From Smittia aterrima (taxonomy: Eukaryota > Arthropoda > Insecta > Diptera > Chironomidae), in contig CP093830.1 of NCBI GenBank assembly GCA_033063855.1, forward strand, positions 15,376,854 through 15,440,853: a DNA stretch of 64,000 nt. The letters are read 5' to 3'. The number at the start of each line of letters is the position of its first letter. Positions within the stretch are counted from its first letter, which is position 1. Of the stretch, positions 1-12,104 are shown in pieces. Under the pieces are notes generated by a model, which saw only the letters and a program-made list of their open reading frames with translations, was not told the origin of the DNA and ran no database searches. Both the position numbers and the translations under genes were made by a program.

Positions 1-212
1 TCTTTCCTTGTTGTTGATTGTTTGTGACGTTTTACGGCACTCAAGTGTCGCCTGATTACGAATTACGTCAGCAAAAATATAGCTTGCTTATGACAAAAAA
101 ATATGAAATTTTTCATTTTAAAATATAATATCGTTCCTTTCTTGATTCTGAGTTTGCGGAGACAACAAGTAATTCTTTTTTTTAAATAATTTTAGTTCCT
201 AAAATTAAACGT

Positions 213-1386
213 ATGATGGTGAGTTACTTAAATGGATTCTCGAATGTCAGTTCTGGTGATAGTATTAAATGCCTGGGGATAAACATTAGAAGTTTGAGAC
301 CGAAAATTATTGACATCTCGAATTATATTGAAAGAGTAAAGTTTGATATTCTAATCATTAACGAAACTTGGCTGTCTAATAGCGAGACTAATCTTTTCAA
401 CATTCCATCATATCATGTAATCCACAATACTAGAGTAAAGAAAGGAGGAGGAATTTCCATCTACGTTAGAAATGTTTTTTTCAGAGCCAAACGAAATTCT
501 CTCGCTCTCTGTGAACAACTGCAATTTTCTTTTCATTGAACTGCCAAGAGTTAATCTAAATGTTGCTTCGGCGTATTTCCCACCTAATGGAAACTTAAAC
601 GTATTCTGTGAAACGCTAGAGAATTTGTTGATGAAAAAGGGAAGCACAATCTTCTTTGGTGACCTTAACACTGACTTTTTTAAGAAGGATTTTGCTCAAA
701 CGAAAAAAATTATCCAACTATTTGAATCAAACAATTTTCATATATTAAATTCAATCAATTTTGATCTAACTGACGCAGCACTCTGTTTCGATGATATAGA
801 AGAATTTCGTTCTGACCATAGAGCTCTACTGCTAACATTCAATCAGCAGGAAGTCATCCAAAGAAGCAAATCTAAAAAAATTCCATTTGATCAAACTATT
901 ATTAATCATAAAGTACTTGAACAAGAAGAACTTTTTAAAAAATTAAAGGCAAATAATTTCACGGAGTATCTTGAGAAGATTCAACTTGTGCTTAATTCAA
1001 ATTCCAAAACGATTACAATTAAACAAAAAAATTATAAATCTTTCGTAACAGCTGAAATCTTGAAACAAATTAAAGTAAGAGACTTTTGGTATCGGGAGCA
1101 TAAACGTCTTCCTAGGAATAAGGAAATTCTTGCCAAATATAATAACGACAATAACGAAAATCATGCCGATAGCAGTTTGAAAAATATTAAAAAACCAGAA
1201 GTCATAAATTTGTTAGAATACAAATCTGTAAACGCATCAGAAATGCAAAAAGAATAAAAAAAAAATAATAACTTTTAAGTGTAAACCTATCATGTATTAA
1301 GAATGTGACGCCAATACAAGCAAACCCTGCTGGGGTAAGCTTAATGGCTGAGAATAAGTAAATAAAAAAAAAAAAAAAAAAAAAAA
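213..1386 (+). mobile_element. Degenerate non-LTR retrotransposon (APE endonuclease part, 3' poly-A end)
   Basis: The open frame from 213 reads an apurinic-like endonuclease N-terminus with the INIRSLRPKI, INETWL and GGGISIYV motifs. It shifts frame in a T-run near 474-481 and continues from there to 1257 with GDLNTDF and, after a short internal loss, SDHRALLLTF. These are the family's metal- and DNA-binding motifs. The linker toward a reverse transcriptase (EILKQIKVRDFWY) is present, but the RT itself is missing: the frame ends at 1257 and about 100 bases of 3' UTR lead into a 23-base A run at 1364-1386. This is a dead, internally deleted LINE of the CR1/Jockey/I sort; the clade cannot be fixed. 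No convincing target-site duplication was seen, and the 5' limit is unknown. Confidence 0.82.
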
Positions 1387-1768
1387 TTAGTTTTATTTTA
1401 TCTCGTTTAAAATACGTTGTCCTAACGATTTTTTTGGGGAAAGGATTGACCAACTGACTCTCGCAATTAAATGTGGAACCTTGTTTCGTGTTATTGATTG
1501 ACGCAATTTGTTACATAATTCTCGCCCTTTACGATCGTCATTGACCTCATCGTAATATAAAAAGCTTCATGCGAACATTATCGGATCTAAGAGGATAGTA
1601 ACTCAACGTTGGATTTTTCTGAAATTTAATTGCTTTTGTGCATGTGAAGTGAAATTCGATTTGATTATGCTAATTAAAACGCGAGCAAATAAACTTTTTT
1701 TCTCTAAGACTTAACTTTTTTGTGATTTCCGAAAGTTCTCTATTTACACGAAAGCCCGCAAATTTGCG
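1387..1768. other. Intergenic, no gene seen
   Basis: AT-rich spacer between the poly-A end of the LINE and the stop codon of the homeobox gene. It probably contains the 3' UTR of the minus-strand homeobox gene. No open frame or RNA gene is recognisable. Confidence 0.5.
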
Positions 1769-2389
1769 TTATGACATGATAATTTCTTCATCATTTTCCA
1801 CTAATTGCTTCGCGATTGAGTTATTGGCGGAATCTTTGCGTTCTCGTCGGTCACGCGCTCTTCTATTCTGAAACCAGATTTTCACTCTAACTCCGGTCAG
1901 ATCAAGTCGTCTCGCAAGCTTGTTTGCGTCTTCTGTGCTAAGATATGTGGCTTTCTTGTAAGCTTCTTCAAGATCGCTTAGTTGTAGAGGCGTGAATGGA
2001 ATTCTAGGCAAGCGACCGGGTGTTCGTTTCACTGGACCTCTCACTGGACCTGAGAGGAAAAGATTTATTAGAAATCTTTTAAAGTTTTACACTTCAAGAG
2101 ATGCAAACTTACGTTGAATCCTTGGCATATTGTATCGTGTATAATTAAGCCAATCGAATGAAGGAATCTCTACAAATCTCTCGCTATCCACAAATTCATT
2201 TCGATAGCAATTCTTTTCGTAACTGTCACAGCCATTACTCTCATCTCCACTTGATGATCCACTGCTGTTCATGCTGATTTTTTCGTAACGATCGCCAATT
2301 CGATTTCTCACAAATTGAGCTCCTGCTCGATTTAAAATATGATCGATTGAAAAGTCACTCGCGTTTGATTGTTTTCTGTTCGTGGCCAT
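1769..2389 (-). CDS. Divergent ANTP/NK-like homeobox transcription factor
   Basis: Two exons: 2389-2113 and 2049-1769, with a 63-nt intron (GTAAGT donor, CTCAG acceptor). The join gives RIQRPVRG in frame and a 185-residue protein. The homeodomain occupies roughly residues 100-160. It has PRIPFTPLQLSDLE in helix 1, a YLSTEDANKLARRLDLT middle and the diagnostic recognition helix RVKIWFQNRRARDRRE. It should be a nuclear sequence-specific DNA-binding protein. The N-terminal half is serine/glutamate rich without a recognised domain, and the tail after the homeodomain is only about 20 residues. My best guess is the Msx-like (Msxlx) group, but this is from memory of family motifs and is weak. An ATG 30 nt upstream (2419) would add 10 residues; I prefer 2389 (MATNRKQ). 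Confidence 0.83.
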
Positions 2390-5300
2390 GTTTAAAATAA
2401 TTTGTTTCACTAACAACATCTGATTGTGCGGTTGCGTCCTTAACTAAACGACAAGGAGCTGCTGCATTGCTTTTTAAAGAGGGATCACATCTCATGATAG
2501 ATTTGCTGATGTGGAAAAATGGGTGCGGTTTAGAAGATCCCTCGAGTGCATGCCGCAACCACTTGAATCTATGTTTAATGTTTAAACAACAATTTAATTC
2601 CTATTTGTTGTGTTTTGTAAATATTTTCACCGATTATCTCTTTCATCCTCTTTGTGTAAGCGCCTCTTCTTCTTTACCGTTCCCTCTCTTAGTTGAACAT
2701 CGGGCTGTTGATGTATCAATTTCATGTTCTCATGTCAAAGGATTCCGGGTTGGGAATATTTTAAATTTCAATTTTATTACGAAATGTGAAGAGGACATTA
2801 TGGAGAAATCATTTTATTGAAATCTATGATTAGAAATAAACGACGAGAGTCTCAAGCCGCGGTTGAATTTGGTTGCTTTCGGATCCTGTGGAGAAAAATG
2901 TGGCAGATTAAAAGATGAAGAGTAAACTTTACATAGGTCTCGCTTAAATGTAATTAAAATATTTTTGTAGCTTGTAAGTTCTATTGATTGTTATACAGAA
3001 ACTCTTAATAATCTTTGGTCGTAGCCTCCTCTAAAGAATCACATTGATTGAACTAAACTTGCACTCAAAGAAAACTGCCAAGATGCTGTTCATTTGCGAA
3101 ATGTAGAGACAGTTCATTATTTCGCCTCCGCATTAGACGCAAATCGGATTTAAAAATTAGCTTTGAGATTTTGCTTTCCTTTCTTTTGATGTTTTTTTTT
3201 CTTGCTTATTCCACGTTCATTGTTCGATTCTTCTCAGCCCGAATCTCCCGCTGGTCGTTACGTTGCCAGCATCTATAAGTTTATTAAGTTTTAACGATTT
3301 GCTCTTTTGCGCAAAATAGATATTCTCACCCTGCAATGCACTTCTTTATCCTTACCGCCAAGGTAATTCCGTCTATTTCCTTATGTGGCGAATCGAAAGT
3401 ATCGATTTCACGTCGGGTATGAATTATTCATTGACTGGTATCGGACTCGATCATAAATTTCTATTCGTTCTGTTAACTTCCCGGCTTCAAAAATAAAATA
3501 TCGAACACAGCAGTGGAACAGCAAACAATGCAGTGTAGCTGAGTCTGCCGGAGCTTAATTGATGCATAAATTATTCGCAAGACTGTAATCCAAAGAGAGC
3601 GTTTTGTTAATGGAAATTTGATGCCGAAGGAAATGAGATTAATTTAATTAATTTTCCTTCACTTATGCGGCCGCCTCGGTTTCTCATCATTCAAAAAACT
3701 TTTATCCCTCGTCGACAACCGCTTTCAATTGGACGTTTTATATTGAACCATTTGAGAGTCGTCTTCTATTATAAGTTTAAGCCTCGAGTGAAAATTTTAT
3801 TTTACAATTCAACGATTGAATCCGAGTGGTTTTATTCCAACTTTTATTAATATCTCTGTTCAATGAATTTTTAAAATAGGTAAATTTTTTCGGCGGATTT
3901 TTTCATGATTTAAAGTATTAGTCGATTATTATACATCTGTTCATATCTCTAATTATCTTTCTCTTTCAACAGGTTTGGATCTTGAGAAGTGAAATACAAC
4001 AAAGATAATAACTTTTAATGTTTTTTAAAAAATTGAACTTTTGCTCAATGAAATTGCTCAAAATTGTCTCGTATTGACTTCAGTTTTGTCTCGAATTGAG
4101 AAGCAATTTCATGGTCAGAAAAACGCGAATAAAATCCAAAGGCAAAGATTAAATTCAATTATGGAGGAGACAAAAACCTCTTTAGATGGACTTTTGTGGT
4201 TCGGGCACACGGGGCTCTGTTGAGCTCCATACATATTTTTCAAACTTTTTCGATTTGTTCAGATTTTTTAACATTTACGCTGACACTTCTTCACGAGAAA
4301 TGTTCAGCGTTCTCAAACGAATGAGTCCAACTTCGACTGTGTGGTTCAACCAAGTGAAAATTCTTTCTTTTTAACATTTCGACTATGAAGTGATGATACA
4401 AAGGGTTGAAGCTTATTTAAGTGGCTATCTAACATCGGAAGCCTAAACAAACAAAACAACATCTTATAAGATTTTTTTTTCTAATCAATTTTTTATTTAC
4501 CATTTTTCTTTGAAAGTCCTGAGCAATAAAAATAACAGCTTCTAGTTTCATATTTAATTATTGAGCTAGTATTATTACTCAATTTTCATGATTCATGGTT
4601 TGATAATCTAAACGTAAGGAGCTGAAATTGAGACAAATTTTACTACAAAACTGTTTACAAAAAGATTTACCACTTAGCCGGCTTTTGTTGGGTTATTGTA
4701 GATATTTGAATTTACCATTTTTTGCTGAGCGCAGGAAATGAAATAAATAAAACATTAATTGACGGGAAATTTCTCATTTCACTCGACTGCAGCATCTCCA
4801 TTAAATTGCATTGAGTTTAAACTCCTCGGAGATACAAAAATGAAAATTTATGTTCAAACGGAAGAAACGATTTACCTCTCATGCACTAAAGAAGGAGTGC
4901 AAATGTAAATATACGATTGGCTCAAAATATCGAGGAAGGGTTGTAATGGAAACGACTACGACCTTCGACAATTTTTCAGGCTATTCCGGCATCCGGATTT
5001 CATTAAAACTGATTCAAGCGTTGTTGATGTTGTTGTGTGTCAACTTCGCAAATAACTTTTTATCTTTATTCCTTTTTCGGCTTGAAAAAAATCAATGAAT
5101 GCGACAAAAAAACGAGTCTTTAACGGCAAAAGACGCCGCAATCCATCAGAAAGAAGAAAACATGAGAGAAATTACCAGGAAGAAGACAAGAAACTGAGAT
5201 TAAATTGTCTTTAAGAAGACTTGGAAAACATCAACATTTACAGCTTATGCCAATTCCTTTCAATTTTTTATTTAATCTCATTTTCCGGTCGCTTCAAATG

Positions 5301-6499
5301 CTCCCTGAGAATCATCTAATTTCGATGGCAATTGATGTAAGGTCTTGTTTTTAGTTGAAGTGCTCTTTCCTCTTCTCTCGGAGACCAACAAAGCAAAGAT
5401 TACCTCAAAAAAGGATTGAGATTAGGGAAACGTTTCAGATGATGAGGACGGCACAAGGTATAATCAATTAATTAGGATTTTTTCCCACTGAAATCGATCA
5501 ATATTTTCGATGAAACAAATTTGTCAAATTGTATTTGTTCTCAGATTTCATCGTCTCGAGGTTCTTGGTCAAATAAAAAGGAGAAAACGTTTGTGTGCCT
5601 AATAAAATATTCAAGAAAAAAATAATTTCTAGAGTATGATACTCTGAGTATCGCTCTTCGAAGCTTTTGGATAAGCTTTCCGAAAAGAAAAATTGCTTTG
5701 TCAAAGATTCTACCTTCTGACATTTGAATGGCTACATACTGGAGACTAATGAAACGAAGTTCTTTTATCGAATAAATTTCAGTTGATCTCTGGGAAGCCC
5801 ATTGAAATGCACTCAGATGAGAAGATGTTATCAACTTAGCTCTTTACTCGTTTGACATAATTTATATGAAACTAATTGACTTTTAGGTGTACGAAAAAGA
5901 CCAAAAAACTAGTAAAATCCTTTTGTTAATTAGAACCTGACCTTGACTGTTTACTTTTAATGGACGCAACGGAAAATCGATTATTCTATTGGAACGAATA
6001 AAAATATATCGCTAATGAAGGCCATGCTATTAAAGCTGATTTCGAATGTTTTGACTGTCGATTAACGAGATGAGAAAGTTTTGATAATTTTTGATCTGTA
6101 TGTTTCTTAATAACAAAAAGTTTCTTGGAACGGTTTTATTTTAAGGTCAACGACCAAAGTAAAAGAAGTTGATATAATTTCGAACTTCGTCATTTACTTG
6201 CACAGTGGGAGTTACAATATTTATAAGATAATTTCTAGTAAATCATTAATGGGACAAGTTTTGTCGGTCACGGTGAATAAATATTTCAAAAATTTGTTTC
6301 TCCGAGTTGCAAGTTTTCATGTTTTAGACTCTAGCAATCAACTACTACAGCTTAAGTTCTTACCGGCTTTTACGGTTACAAACTTTTCGTTAGAAGCACA
6401 CTCGCGCAATGATTTCTAAATTATTTATGGAAATGTCTCTACTCGCGTCTGTATTTGTACCCAAATTTTTTTTCTAGTGTCGCCAGAGAACAAAACAAG
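2390..6499. other. 4.1-kb gene-free stretch upstream of the homeobox gene
   Basis: No splice-compatible coding series, tRNA or repeat family was recognised. Open frames here (for example 2467-2820, 4850-5098, 5541-5834) are short, low in complexity and without family motifs. Because genes elsewhere in 6.5-21.6 kb are packed tightly, this length is notable. It may hold cis-regulatory DNA of the homeobox gene, which is an inference from position only. Confidence 0.5.
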
Positions 6500-6533
6500 T
6501 CAGTTTTCGGTTGAGCCTTGAATTGATCAGTTG
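6500..6533 (+). promoter_or_regulatory. Inr + DPE core promoter of the aldo-keto reductase
   Basis: TCAGTT at 6500-6505 matches the arthropod initiator with A+1 at 6502. AGTTG at 6529-6533 lies exactly at +28 to +32 and fits the DPE consensus RGWYV. No TATA box lies at -30. The predicted 5' UTR is 85 nt before the ATG at 6587. Confidence 0.55.
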
Positions 6534-6586
6534 AGTCCATTTCCTCAGTTAGCAATTGAAAGTTTTGATATTTATTCATTCGAAAG

Positions 6587-7823
6587 ATGGCATGCAAAAC
6601 GAATTTAGTGTTTGATAATGGCGATAGAATGCCTACCGTTGGATTGGGAACCTGGAGAGCGCCAGATGAAGAAGTTGAGTTAGCTCTGAACGCTGCTCTT
6701 GAAGCTGGTTATCGACATATCGACTGTGCTCCAGTTTATATGAATGAGAAAGTTATTGGCAAAGTTCTTCGCGAGTGGATTGATTCGGGAAGGGTCAACC
6801 GAAGTGATTTGTTCATCACAACAAAATTGCCTTTCTTTGGAAATCGCGCTTCTGATGTCGAAAAGTGTTTGAAAAGTTCTTTGTCTGACCTTCAACTTGA
6901 CTATGTCGACTTATATTTAATTCACGTTCCCTTTGCTGTTCCATTCATCGAATGCCCACCATTCCAAATGCATGACGGAGAAATAGTTTTAAGTGATACG
7001 GATCATCTTGAAACTTGGAAAGTAAGTCAAATTTGGAAGCCGAGTTGAATTTTATAATTCATACATATGATTAAGTAAGTTAACAAGAAGGCGTGGTTAA
7101 TTTTTCAATCCCCTTTCATTATCAGGAGTTTGAACGTTTCCAATCAGCCGGGCTCATCAAACACATTGGTGTTTCAAACTTCAACGAGAAGCAGATTCAG
7201 AGATTATTGGATAATGTTATAGTTAAACCTGAAGTTTTGCAGGTAAAAATCGAACCAAATTGTCCACTTGAACGTTATTACCAAACGATTATCCGATCGT
7301 CAGACTAATCGCCTTTAAATTTGTCGTGCGATCCAAGATCGAGTTGCATGTTTACTTTCAGCAAAAGAAACTCGTGTCGTTTTGTAAAGAAAACAACATT
7401 TTTGTGACGGCCTACTCTCCACTCGGTTCAAAGGGATATGACAAGTTTTTGCTTTCATTTGATGTGAAGTAAGTTGCTGATAAGAATGTGATGACACAGA
7501 TGTTTGCAAAAATTTCTTTTATGATCAGTCGAAAGTTGCCTGATCTTATGGAGAATCCTGAAGTCGTTTCTATCTCCAGCCGCATCGGAAAGTCGCCAGC
7601 GCAAGTAATGTTGAGGTTCCTATTGGATTTGGGAGTCTCTGTCATTCCAAAAAGTACAAATGCTAAACGATTGGAATCAAACATTTCTCTGTTCGATTTT
7701 GATTTGAAGGAAGCAGACAGATCAGCTTTGTCAGCCCTCGATGCAAATCTTCGAATTTGTGATTTCTCCTTCTTCCCAGGAATAGAAAAACACGCTGAAT
7801 GGCCTTTCGGAAAGTTAAATTAA
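6587..7823 (+). CDS. Aldo-keto reductase (AKR1-like)
   Basis: Four exons: 6587-7021, 7126-7242, 7338-7468 and 7529-7823, coding for 325 residues, the usual family length. NADPH-dependent reduction of aldehydes and ketones in the cytosol is expected. The catalytic tetrad is visible: Asp46 and Tyr51 in HIDCAPVYMNE, Lys80 in ITTKLP and His113 in LYLIHVP. The barrel motifs GLGTWRAP, IKHIGVSNF, VTAYSPLGSKG and the NADPH-binding segment VSVIPKSTNAKRLESN are all present. The acceptor of exon 3 (7336-7337) has a poor pyrimidine tract, but the join LQ-IELHVYFQQKKL restores the family pattern. An AATAAA follows the stop at about 7830. The neighbour AIMP1 is convergent, with 120 bp between the stops. 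Substrate cannot be told from sequence. Confidence 0.93.
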
Positions 7824-7943
7824 ATTGAAATAAAAACACAGTATATGTAAAGAAGATTAATAAAGTTTAATGATGCATTGGAAAAACCCGCAAAGATCTT
7901 CATCAATTTTATTGAATGAGTGTGATTTTGACAAGAGAATTAA

Positions 7944-8911
7944 TTATTTGATATTAACATTCTTCAGAGTTTGTGATTTCATCGCTCCTTTGCCTTCAAC
8001 AATCAAAGCCGAGCCCTTGTAAGTTCCGACTAGATCACCGTTAACCATCAAATCGGGTGCAACGGTTTCAAAAATCTTTTTCTTAGGATTCATAATTGCG
8101 TCAGGAACTCGAGCGTAGCCTTCGCATACAATCAAGTCTCCAGGAACTGCTCCAGCTGGTGGACTCATGATTTCAACTTTATCAGGAGTAGAAGCGCACA
8201 TGACCTAAATATAAGGGCAAAATATAACTTCTAATACTCGAACTCTGTTGACCTCACCATAGCTTCAGATGTGACTCCTCGCATTTTCGCAGGTTTCAAG
8301 TTACAGAGGACGATGACCATTCGATTTTGCATTTCCTCAATAGGAATATGTTTCACAAGGCCACTAACAACCGTTCGAGGATTTGCTTCTCCACAATCGA
8401 TCTTCTCAAGATACAAGGCATCTGCATCAGGATGACGAGAGACTTCGATGATTTTGCCTACTCGCATATCAAGTCGTGAGATGTCAACGACTTCAACAAC
8501 CGGAGCCGCCTTATCAGCAGCAGGAGCTTTCGGTTCCTTTTTCGGTTTCTCTTTTTTTTGCTGTAGAGGCTTCTCTTCAGTCTTAGTAGCATCAACTGCA
8601 ACTGGTGTAGCAGTTGTTTGAGCAGTTTGATGTGGCAGTGGTATTTGCATCTTGCCGTTGGCAGTCTCCAGTTTGATCAGTTGTTGCTTCGCAATCTCAA
8701 CTTGCTGTTTAAGTTCATTGTTCTCCTTTTGGATCTCAGAAATCTTGCGGTGGATCATTTCATCTTTAATGCACGAGAACTGAGAAATGCGTAAATTTAT
8801 TATTTCAATACAATTTCGTTAGTGATGCCTTACTTCGCGTTTCAGGTTTTGGAGAGTCTGCTCAGCAACGCGATTGTTCGCAATAATTCTTTCTAAAGCT
8901 GCGCCGCTCAT
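7944..8911 (-). CDS. AIMP1: AIMP1 (aminoacyl-tRNA synthetase complex scaffold, EMAP-II-like)
   Basis: Three exons: 8911-8834, 8779-8258 and 8204-7944, giving 286 residues. The N-terminal third is a leucine/glutamine/glutamate-rich coiled coil (QKENNELKQQVEIAKQQ), the part that in this family docks onto the multi-tRNA-synthetase complex. A lysine-rich, low-complexity linker (KKEKPKKEPKAP) follows. From about residue 126 comes the OB-fold tRNA-binding domain: DISRLDMRVGKIIEV, HPDADALYLEKID, VVSGLVKHI, MRGVTSEAMVMCAS and the EMAP-II-type C-terminal extension. It acts in cytosolic translation, and the C-terminal part is the region released as a cytokine in vertebrates. It is divergently transcribed from TTC7 with only 143 bp between start codons. 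Confidence 0.95.
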
Positions 8912-9054
8912 TATTCTTCGGTTAAATAACTTGCTAATGATTTGCCGTGTCAACATATGGATTGAAATAACAACGAGCGTTTTCAAAAGAACTTGACGTT
9001 TTCAAAAATCATAAATGTTTCACAACAAAATCTTCAGAAAAGTGGAATTTTGAA
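8912..9054. promoter_or_regulatory. Short shared promoter region of AIMP1 and TTC7
   Basis: Only 143 bp separate the two divergent ATGs, so both promoters and 5' UTRs must lie here or overlap the genes. No TATA box or strong Inr is visible, which fits housekeeping promoters. Shared regulation is inferred from spacing alone. Confidence 0.45.
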
Positions 9055-11708
9055 ATGGCTGGAAAAGCTCGAGCAGGGAAGCTCGAAAATACAATCGAGC
9101 AGTGCAGAAATGAAGGAAAATGGCAGAAGTCTATTGAGCTGGCAGAGGAATTGAGAAGCAGTTCGCCTGTTCATGGTAAAATTTATTTTCTGTGTTTTTC
9201 GAAAAAAATTAATTTATTCTTTTCTATTTTAGAGGCCCTGTCAAGTTTTCTTATTGGAGAAGGAAAGCTGGAAAACTATCTGGAAGAGAACCCACCAATC
9301 GAAACCAATTTCGCTAAAGCCAAAGCCGGATTAACTGATTCCAAAAGATTGTTGACTTCTGTGTGTGGAGACGAAGGCCGTAAAGCTGGGTTGGCTCTAG
9401 ATTCGCATTTATTACTAGCTAAGCTTTACTATGCATGCGGAGATTTCGATAATAGCCTGGATCACTTCAAGTTATCGGAAATCGATAATCTTAAAACCGA
9501 AATCGTGCTGAGCTCACGAACGTTGCGTATTCTCGCTGAATCATACGCTGCCAAAGGTTTATGTCTCGAGTCCAAGAACCCAAAGGGATCATCAAAGTTC
9601 AAAACTGCTGAACTTGAAACAGAAATGGTTTGTACAATTTAATGCGACCTTGAACTTGATTCAAAACTTTTTCTTTGAAGATTTCATGCTTTGAACGAGC
9701 AGCTGACATTGGATTATTGTACCTTCAAGGCCAAGAAAATAACGCCAACATGGGAGCAATCCTCGAGACAGCGCTGCAACGAGCACCAATTGTCCTTATT
9801 AAGTCGGAAAAACTTCATGCTGCCATCGAACGGTACCGAGCAATGCTTACCGCAGTAGAAACTAAAGCTACGCAATCGCTTCGTCTAACACTCGCTCGAC
9901 AACTTGCAGAAGTTCTATTACGTGGAGTGTCAGGAACCGTTTATTCAACTCCATCAAACAGCAATCGTATAAACCAGTCAAACCAAACGAAAAAGTTGTG
10001 GATGCCACGAAAATATGCAACTCGTAATCAATTCCAGCCAAGGAATCAAAACGAAGAAACTCTGCTGCTGCTTCTCATCTCAGAAGCTCTTGCAAATCGA
10101 GATGCGGTTCTTTCACAAAGTCCTGAATTTCGTGTTGCAAGAGTTCACGCGTTGGGCAATGCAACGGCAGTTTATGATCTTCTAACACTGGCAACAGTTC
10201 GTTGGGGACAATTACATTTTCTTCATGGCACTTTCGAGAGAGCTTTGAAATTTTCTTTCAACGAGCATCATGTGTGGCGACAATATGCGCTGAGCTTAAT
10301 TTCACTCACTCGTCATGCCCAAGCACTTAGTGCATTGAAGGAATCTTCAAAATTGTCACCAGGCGACACTGTTCAACTACTTTTGTCAGCAAAGCTCTGC
10401 TACGAACAACTTGGAAACATTCAAGAAGGTCTTCAGTTATCCAACGAAGCTTTACGTAAAGAAACGAAAGGAACAAGGTCCCGAGCACAACTTTATGTTG
10501 GAATTGGCCTCCAACAAATCGCTGCCAGTTCTTCCCTCAAATCAGAACGAGACAATTACAATAAACAGGCTCTTGAAGCCTTTGAACGAGCTGTTCAATT
10601 AGATCCGAATGATCATTTGAGCGAGTATTATTTGGCAATGCAACACGCAGTCACCTACAACATCGCAGACGCTCTCGTGCATATCAGGATGGCGCTGTCA
10701 CTTCGGGCAGAACATCCGCACTGTCTTCATCTTTTCGCTCTTCTATTAACTGCTAATCATCGGCCAAACGAAGCGATGAAAATCATCGAAGACGCACTTG
10801 ACGAGTTTCCTGACAACCTAAACCTTATGCATGCAAGAGCTCATCTTGAACTATATTTAAAAGGAGCTGAAGCAGCGCTTAATACTCTTCAGAAAATGAT
10901 TGCAGTTTGGAAGGATCAGTATGAGTCGCAAACTCAAATGCTTAATGGGAATGGATACGAAGGTCACGATGATCGCTACTCAGAGACGAAGAGTGTAGTT
11001 CAATTTCAATCATCACAAGTTTCCGATACAAGTAAGATCTTCTAATTGAAATCTTCTGAGTGTATTTTTTAATATTTTCAATTATAGATTCAGTTCATCC
11101 AGCATCTTTAGCAGCATCACGTATTGAACACGCATTGTCGGAAGCTGCAAGTTCAATGAGTTCCTTCTGTCCACGACCTGGTCCACCGAAGGCTTGGATG
11201 GTTCAGCTTAAAATCTGGCTGCTTCTCGCCGATATTTATCTTGTAGCAGATCTTCCTCATGAAGCAGACAATTGTATACAAGAGGCAGCTTTGATCCATC
11301 CACTTTCCCATCTCGTCATGTACATGAAAGGAAAAATACAAGTTCACTTATCGCAATGGGTTGATGCGAAACAAAGTTTTCTTAACACAGTATCGGCCAA
11401 TCCAATGCATCCTGAAGGTCTAAGAGCATTGGGCGAAGCCCATTATCTCTTAGGAGAACCTAGACTAGCCGAAAAGTATTTAAAAGATGCTGCAAAAATG
11501 GATCCAGGATGTCCGAAAATCTGGTGGGTTGACTGAAATCAATCACTCATGACTAAACTAATGAATACTTTGCAGGTACACTCTCGGTCAAGTCATGGAG
11601 AGTCTTGAAGATTTTACTGCCTCGTCTGATTGTATGGCGACTTCCCTACAATTGGAACCGTCATGTCCCATTCTTTCCTTCGCTTCCATCAACTTGGCAT
11701 TCGATTAA
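9055..11708 (+). CDS. TTC7: Tetratricopeptide repeat protein 7 (PI4KA complex subunit)
   Basis: Five exons: 9055-9175, 9233-9627, 9681-11031, 11088-11523 and 11576-11708, giving 811 residues, close to the usual TTC7 length. The N-terminus (LENTIEQCRNEGKWQKSIELAEEL) is typical of TTC7. TPR helices follow through the protein, with clear units such as ALEAFERAVQLDPNDHLSEYYLA, EAMKIIEDALDEFPDNLNLM and AEKYLKDAAKMDPGCPKIW. TTC7 with FAM126/hyccin and EFR3 anchors PI4-kinase III-alpha at the plasma membrane to make PI4P. Intron 1 is 57 nt, a multiple of three and stop-free, so its retention would insert 19 residues without breaking the frame. The last exon ends ILSFASINLAFD. The convergent neighbour starts its 3' end 396 bp on. 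Confidence 0.93.
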
Positions 11709-12104
11709 ACAATTCAACATTCCGAAACATCCAACTATTCGGCTGAATATTTATTGTTTCGTTAATTTCAGGAATAACCTTTTGTATTGTTAGATTTGTT
11801 AAATCGGATTAAAAACAAGGATGAAGGAAACAATCAAAAATTCTCTGGACGAATGTTTATTATCTTAATCAACGTATTGCATTATCGATTATGTGTATTT
11901 ATTTAATTGTTATTAAAAGCAATGATATTTATTGGACGATTCTCGGTGACATAGTTACGCAGCGTTAAATTTCCGTCATGGAAACAATTACTTTAAAAAA
12001 GTGTATATTGTTCAACAATCAACAAGGGAAACCTGCGTGGATAATTCGCTATTTGCCTTTTTGGCGTGATCAGTAAAAGAAATAATAAAGATTAGCAAAG
12101 TGAA
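11709..12104. other. Convergent intergenic spacer
   Basis: AT-rich sequence between the 3' ends of TTC7 and the Serendipity-alpha-like gene. It should contain both 3' UTRs. No coding or structured RNA signal is recognised. Confidence 0.5.

Noticed and set aside
2467..2820. 117-codon open frame upstream of the homeobox gene
   Set aside because: No domain, low-complexity composition, no family motif; probably chance.
5498..5834. Two overlapping minus-strand frames of 68 and 97 codons
   Set aside because: No similarity to any family I recognise and no promoter or splice signals; overlapping frames argue for chance.
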